In this document: one piece after another, positions 1-7,000 of the stretch
Layout: every line of letters begins with the position of its first letter
How positions within the stretch are numbered: the stretch's first letter is position 1
Origin: Phoronis ovalis
Lineage: Eukaryota > Phoronida > Phoronidae
Assembly (NCBI GenBank): GCA_028565635.1
Contig: JAOXYB010057056.1
Location: forward strand, 1 to 25,356
DNA: 25,356 nucleotides
Direction of reading: 5' to 3'
Notes under the pieces: generated by a model
Told to the model about the DNA's origin: nothing
The model's input: only the letters and a program-made list of their open reading frames with translations
Databases searched by the model: none
Translations under genes and position numbers: made by a program

Positions 1-4
1 ACAA
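1..4 (-). CDS. Possible start of the next kinesin exon at the window edge
   Basis: On the minus strand the sequence CTCTCTTCCATCCAG runs into the last four bases of the window and looks like a splice acceptor. The next expected exon (start of the long coiled coil) should lie at or below here. Four bases cannot be verified. A competing reading is a plus-strand donor GTGAGT at 21-26. Confidence 0.15.
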
Positions 5-333
5 CTGGATGGAAGAGAGCGTGAGTAATTTTTCCGAGTGTTTCTCCGTGACTTTTCGATCAGCTGGGAGGGATGTGAAGTGCCACTCTCCGCAATTACA
101 TAATTAAAAAATATTTGAATTATTACAAAATTCCAGGTCTTCGAACAAAAACTTACACTCACAAATTGAAATTATAATTACTCCTGAAGAAATTTGTTTC
201 TTTTCCGTTTTAAAGTTAAACTTAAAAAAAACACAAAAAGTGCAAACTTTTCTGATTCGTTACTGTATAACAACATAACAGGGGTCAAACATAAGATAAC
301 AGTAACAAATATTTTCTCTTGTGCTTGACTCAC

Positions 334-354
334 CACAGTTCCGAGAATGAAAGT
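334..354 (-). CDS. Possible 21-nt microexon after the FHA linker
   Basis: A strong acceptor (pyrimidine-rich tract, then GTACAG) stands 21 nt before a strong donor, GTGAGT (328-333). Placed after the 798-1065 exon it is in frame and reads VLSFSEL, with the Val codon completed across the junction. Because 21 is a multiple of three, including or skipping it keeps frame. It does not match a segment I recognise in KIF16B or STARD9. Chance splice-like sequences of this size are common in introns. Confidence 0.22.
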
Positions 355-797
355 CTGTACAATATGGATATAAAAAAATTAATTAATGCCAAATAAAGAC
401 TTGTTTTTATTAAGAGCCAAAGTTTCATATTTTTAACATCTTTATAATATTAATTTATTTTTGTAAATATCAAATTTATAGTACACTAACTAGTATTACC
501 AAGTATTTATAAATATATGAAAGTAAACACACAAAAAAAATGTTAGTAGTCAGAAACCTGTTAGTTGGAAGTACTATCCTATCTAGATTTAATGTGACTC
601 AACTTAAGTTTTGCAAGTGTGAGAATAACAGCTGATAGCACCTGGATTCTGTTATCTTGCAATATACAAGCCACTGCATATTTGAACAGTTTGAAATGCA
701 AGCTTGTTGTATGAAGTACAAGTAGCGACACCTAGTGAAGAGAGTTGTATACTGAAAACCCTTCTCTATATACATGAAAGACACATAAAATACTTAC

Positions 798-1065
798 ACT
801 GGATTATACATCATTAAAGGTGATAAAGCTGTCGGGGAGGGTGACTCCATTTCTACGCCACTTGTGTATAATGAACTAGAACTACTGGTTCGTGTTAAGG
901 TCCCACGAAGCAAATGAGAGCCACTGCCTCCGCCTCCAAGAGAAGCACCTCCTAGAGATGTTAAATCATTTCCACTGACTGATCTCCGATGTTCTCTCAG
1001 TCTAGCAGCCTCAGAAGGATTATTAAACCTGAACATATTTAATTTTCCTATAAGTACCACATCAC
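798..1065 (-). CDS. Kinesin exon: FHA end and Ser/Gly-rich linker
   Basis: Encodes [20 protein letters not shown] and [11 protein letters not shown], the conserved last strand and helix after the FHA domain. A low-complexity tail follows with [18 protein letters not shown] and [19 protein letters not shown]16B has a comparable MLYNP just before its long coiled coil. The exon ends at donor GTAAGT (792-797) with two bases of a Val codon, so at least one more exon must follow. Confidence 0.93.
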
Positions 1066-4000
1066 CTGCAAAAGAAACATGGTTATAAATTAACAGCTAA
1101 AAATAAAGATATTCTATCTGCTAATACTCTATTAAATGCAAGTGTTACTAAATGAGAAACATTGCAACAGCACTTGTTATTAGTCTGCTCAAATATATCA
1201 TTTATAAGAAGTTCAGGTACCTCAAGAATAACTGCCTAAAATCTTGAAATAGAGTTTCTGATTCACCAACTGGAGATAGTCTGTATGTCGAAGTAATTAT
1301 CAAACAATAGTCATCAAGTTACTGTCTACTACCTGTCAAGTTGGCATTTTCAGACAATTTTCAATTGGAAGCAATAGTAGAAAACAAGTTACAAAGCGGG
1401 AGTCTTATGTTCTTAACGGGAGATTTGGCAACTATACTATTTGCCAAAGAGGTCATAGCACAATTACATGTGTTACATTTCGAGTTTCACCTTGGCATTA
1501 GAACTGATGAAACATACTGCTGCAAAAATACTTTCACAAGTTAACTCACCCTGAGTTAATCTAGTGGGTTCTGTAACATCGGTACCGTTGATAGCACATA
1601 ATGCTCCTGGATTTGGATGCAACATTACAACACCAGAACGATTCTTGATCCTGCAGTGCTCTTTTGAAATAAATGGCCCCTGTAATGTTATGTCTTGTTC
1701 CCCTGGTGCATTATCTGTACCTATTGTGGTCACTCCCTCCTATATCAAATCAAAAGCAAATATATTGTAGCAGTTGTAATATATTCATCAATGCTTAAGG
1801 AGAACAGGAGGACCTTGCTTTGCATTGACAAACATTACACTACAACAGAAACTGTCAATTCCAGCATAAGACTGTTAGCTGGTATCAAATGGGATAAAAG
1901 GCAGTATTACATTAAACTTTTATTTGTCTTCTGTAACTATTAATAATCGGATTACTATGTAAATTATGGTGTTGTTTTAAAACCTACCCTCAAATGATAC
2001 ATAATGATCCCTGTGCTAAGAATATCATCATCCATACCAATCAAGTGAGGTAATTGTGAGTCTACAATGACGCCCATAGAGCTCGACCTACGGCCCATAC
2101 GACGACTTATACTCATATCAGACTCTCGCAAAATATTGTGAGCTTCATGCCATTTACCAATCCAATTTTGTATAAGGTTGTTTGCAATTTGTTCGTTTTC
2201 CTCTAGCTTTTCCTCAATATATGTACCCGCTTCAGTCAAATTATTCATGGAACCAGCCTGAAAGACAAAACATATTTCGTAAATTATAAGTTTTGGCAAT
2301 GTTTTTGTCTCGCGCACAAATGATATAAAATTATCAGTTTAAAAATTGAAAAAAATGTCAAGTACTACATAGAAAAAGATTATTTTTCTCAGATAAGACG
2401 AATATGTTTTACTTTAGAGAGGGATACAACTTCCCAGATACCTTAAAATGGTTATGTGCCAAATTTAATTTTTTTAAACTTTTTGCAATTCAAGATGCAT
2501 TTGTGTAGCAAAAAAAATATGCAAAATATATTAATTTGAAAAATCTAGTACTACATGCTAACAATGTTTTTTTTTCTTAGAATACCATACCGACTTCCTG
2601 AAATGAATCAAACGTATATATTTATTCACCGCAAACAACATACTCTAGAAATACTGAATGTAAGTACAAACAAAAGTAAAAAGACCAATGGATACCCATG
2701 CAAAAGTTTTTGTGGACATCAGAGACATTATGCCATCTTTGCAAAATCAAGAAGCATGCCATCAAAACAACAGATAACAGTTCGTCTAAAAACAGCATCC
2801 CAGTTGTATTCAATTTCAGAATTTCAGTATGAAACGATTTGTTAGAAATACTTTTTGTCATAAGAAAAGAAATGTACAAGAAGGAAGAAAATACGTCAGT
2901 TCTAAAAACTTATTATACTTGTAACTATAAGAGATAAAATGCATGCAAAAAGATAAGTAACAAATAAAAATAAGTTGTCACATTGCTTTGACATCTAGTA
3001 TTTCTGCGTTAAAATTTATAGGATTAGGTAGGTTACTGGACAGGAATAAGATGACATGTGTATAGATGATGGGAAATGGGGTACCTAGATAAAAAAAATT
3101 GCCATAGAGCAAATTAGCACAGACTATAAAGTAAAACAAAATAATCTGCATTTGAACAAACATCTATAATATACACTGACTATTAGTATTTCAAAGCAAG
3201 CTTTTGTGTTAGTATCTTATGATAATTGCATGCATGTGACGATAACGGGATTCATTCTGATATTATTATACCCACACAAACCTGTGTATGCCTATTAAGC
3301 ATTTTTTGTCTATGGGGCAATAGGAATATGATTTCATTGGTGAGAGAATTTTGCTGAAATGGGAAAGACACATACGACAGTAAGTTAATTAAATTCAATG
3401 ATAGGAAAGGTATCATGCATAATGGATAATAGTTATTTGCATGCCACTGGTCAAAAACCCATTCTCAACAATGCATTTTGTGAATGAACAATGACACATC
3501 CTCTTAACACTTGTGAGATTCATTCATAGAGAGCTGTATGCTGGAAACATTTGGGTTCCCAACTAGTGGCTCCACCAAGTGCATGCAAATAGTCCATCAC
3601 AACAATTTCTGTCACATTCATAACATGTTCATTTGTAGTTTTATGTTCAATACGGATGTAGTCTTATAGAAATTAGGTTTTATGTTATTTATTAAAAGAT
3701 ATGATAAAGTTAACAGTATGAAAAAAGTTGTAGGAATACAAACAATGCTACATGTCTTTTTCTTAGAGTGATTTAAAGAAAGATTAAAATTTAGCTGCCC
3801 CCGGTAATTGGAATGGCTACTCTAATCACAATGAACAAGCTGATGTATACTTTTGTTTCCAGTGTCACCCCTATGGAAAATACTGTTAAAACTAAGAAAT
3901 ACTCAATCACAGAATCCAGAAATTTACATGCAATAGATGTGCAACATAATGCCAAATACTGCCGAAATAAGAAATTCAACTTTAAATTTTATCAAAATAT

Positions 4001-7000
4001 TATTAAATTTTTCTACTAGTTATCAAAGAAAGAAAATTACAACTCTTTATCAACAACATACTAACTACTAGTATGCAGACACTTGAAGTCTGTCACCGGA
4101 TGTTTAACAGGATAGGCTTACATACCATTTTTGCCTGAGAAAGCAGTAGTTTCAGCGTATCTATCTCGTTTCTTAATTCTCTAATTAATTTAACATTGGC
4201 ATCCTGTAAGAGATGGAGAATATATGGTGCAAGGCAAATAATACATGATCTGTATAAGATGCTAATGACGTTCAAATAGGCAAAATACCCAAAGCCAGGC
4301 TTAACACAGCTAACATTACATTTTTGGATTTTACGTAAAATTCTTTGTTTCTAAAGTGAAGTAATTAAGTGACTAGTCCAGCTACTGATTAAAAATCCAA
4401 TTGAATATATCATAGCTGACTCTCCTTAAATTGACTAGTTTCAGGTTTTAACATATCGACATGCTTTTAGAGAGGAACTATCGTAACTGTAGCTTTCTGG
4501 GACTAAAAAAAATAAAAGCTAATTTAATATCTTTTTTAGTCCCAGAAAGCTACAGTTACGATAGTTCCTCTATAAAAACATGTCCATTCATTAAAACCTG
4601 AAACTAGTAAATTCTCACTGTGTCTCATTGCAAAAACAATATATGAAAGATTTAATTAACAATGTGTCAGAAATAGAACACAAAACTGGCACACTATATT
4701 GACTCTTCGCATGTGAAAGTACATCTTACCTCATTTACTGTTGGTCTATTGATTATTGTCTTTGCACGTTGGGCATACCTTAGTGTATTTAAAGTTTCAT
4801 TGAAATAAATACTGGACGGAGTGATTGCTGAAAAATATTATTTATAACGCTACATAAAAATGAGATCATATTAAATATATCGCAACATAGCTTGCATGTA
4901 ATTGATATTTCAACACTTTTATCTTTAAATGCAATTTTAAACTTAAAACTTAGTTAAACAAATATCTGTAACTTGCACATTTAGATAATATTAATAATAA
5001 TGTAATAGTTAATTTGTAATAGGGACGTATTTATATTATATACGGATGCAAAAGCATCTCACATCACACCGTAGAAAATGAAGGTCACTATTACTTGAGC
5101 ACATATTACTGGACTTCACAGAAAGTAAATTTGATCTTGTAGTCACAGTGTACAGTACTTACTAGCAATCATGATTGTCTTAGAGTTGCCTCCAAGGCTA
5201 TCCTTGAGCAACCAAGTGAGAACAGAATCTCGGTATGGCACATATGTTCCCCTTGTTCTACGGGACGATCCTAATGGACTCGGGCTTTGAAGCGTGTCCC
5301 TACTACTGAAAAAACTTTGTGTAGAACCCATAGTTGAGCTTGGACCCGGTGATAGTCCATTGCTTGAACCCAGTGTTGAATTCATACTGTCTGAACTCCA
5401 TGACATAATAGAGCGTTCAGCTAAAAATGAAATAACACTGCATATGCAACTGTTAGTAAGTACACAAGACTTGTTCTCCCGAAATTGTTCTATCGACAAT
5501 CATTATACACTATAACCACATAAAATTTAAAAAAATTGTATTGTACTTAAGGCCATAAAGCTCACGTCGACCTGATATGTCTTGCAGTTAAAGATTAGTT
5601 CTCAATGATGCAATACACAATTCTAACTTACCTAATGCCTTGATGACATTACCAAGAGTGACTAAAGATTTATTTATATTAGCACCTTCCTTTAGACGTC
5701 CCTTGGCAGTCTCATCACTGTAGTTGGGATTGGCTCGTTCACTAGAAAATGCACAGGTTAAGTACTCAAAAGCAATATTCTGATAAATTCAAACATTTTT
5801 TTTTCAGTTTTACACAAACGAAAAATCAGAAATGTTATTATCCCTTACAACTTGTCATAAGAGGTTAATGTAGTTATCTCCCCTGTTTTAGAATGTTTTC
5901 ATTGGGAAATAACTTTAAAGTAAACTATATGTAAACTGTTATTATCATACCTTCCCGCTAAATCCACTAAATGAATTTTGCTAACTATTTCACTGGGCAA
6001 GTCTGCTTCCAATTTGGCCTGGAACAAAGAAACAAGGACTGTGACAATTATTTAACAACAAACATGACATAATAACATGGACGGAAACAAGTCTGATATA
6101 AATGAAATTACAACAAAAAGTATTGTGGAATTTTCAGAAATTTAATTTCTATAATTTAAGAACTGTATTACACCAATTCCATTTCTTTTATTGGGTGGTC
6201 TTTAGAAATTTATAACTTAAATATGTATATATTCTTAAAGTTATATACAACCAAAACACCGCATCATGTTACATTTTTATAAGCATATTCAGCTTTGACT
6301 AAATTGTACTTTTTACAAAGAAGGCAGTAATCATAGTTACTAAATACAGTATTGACAAGCTTATCAGTATCAATAATCAAACATACTTTATTCAGATACA
6401 AGTTTTGATAATGTTTTTCAATATATCTATACATTTATCTAAATATTTTTACAAGGGCAGATGCAATTGATACAAGCACTACCTGGTTTGTACAGGAATA
6501 CTTTTTATTCAGAGAATACAAAGGATGAAATTAGACACCTATCCAGATTAATACTGTATGACAAAGACATTATTATGAAACATTATTTTAGAAACAAATT
6601 TATCTTCGTATAATAGATCTTTTCAAGGGAATTTGTTTTAGATTAAATAGTAATGAAATATGTACAAGTTACATGAACAGAATCGATAATTTTGAAGTTT
6701 AGTCTCAACTAACATCAATATGGAAGCAAAATGTGAAGCAAAAAGCATTGAGTTTTTTGGTTAAGCTATATTTTATTTGAGCGGCGGTTCATCTTTCAAT
6801 GTTTGTCATCTACATTTCTTATTTATGATGGTATTTGTATTTGTCATCAAACACGCTCATGTTGGCTTAAGTTGGTTTAACACAGTATATAGCCCCCAGT
6901 TACAAAATAAATTGATTTTCTAAGTACAAAGTAAATACAAATACTTTTTTTACCTAAATGTCACCTATATATATTACAAAACCGAAATCTTTTGGGTCTG

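Larger units (their letters stand above)
1..797. other. Intron after the last certain exon
   Basis: Between the donor at 792-797 and the window edge there is no kinesin coding sequence that can be confirmed. Most of it is AT-rich with short homopolymer runs. The first 100 bases have visibly more G+C and several CpGs, but no frame there matches the expected coiled coil. The possible microexon (334-354) and edge acceptor lie inside. Confidence 0.6.

Noticed and set aside
599-784. 61-codon minus-strand frame next to the last certain exon
   Set aside because: It lies past the strong donor GTAAGT at 792-797, is not in the spliced frame and has no motor or coiled-coil character.
2555-2845. 96-codon plus-strand open frame preceded by an acceptor-like TTTTTTCTTAG
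   Set aside because: It lies inside a kinesin intron on the opposite strand, shows no domain, and no partner exon or donor context supports it.
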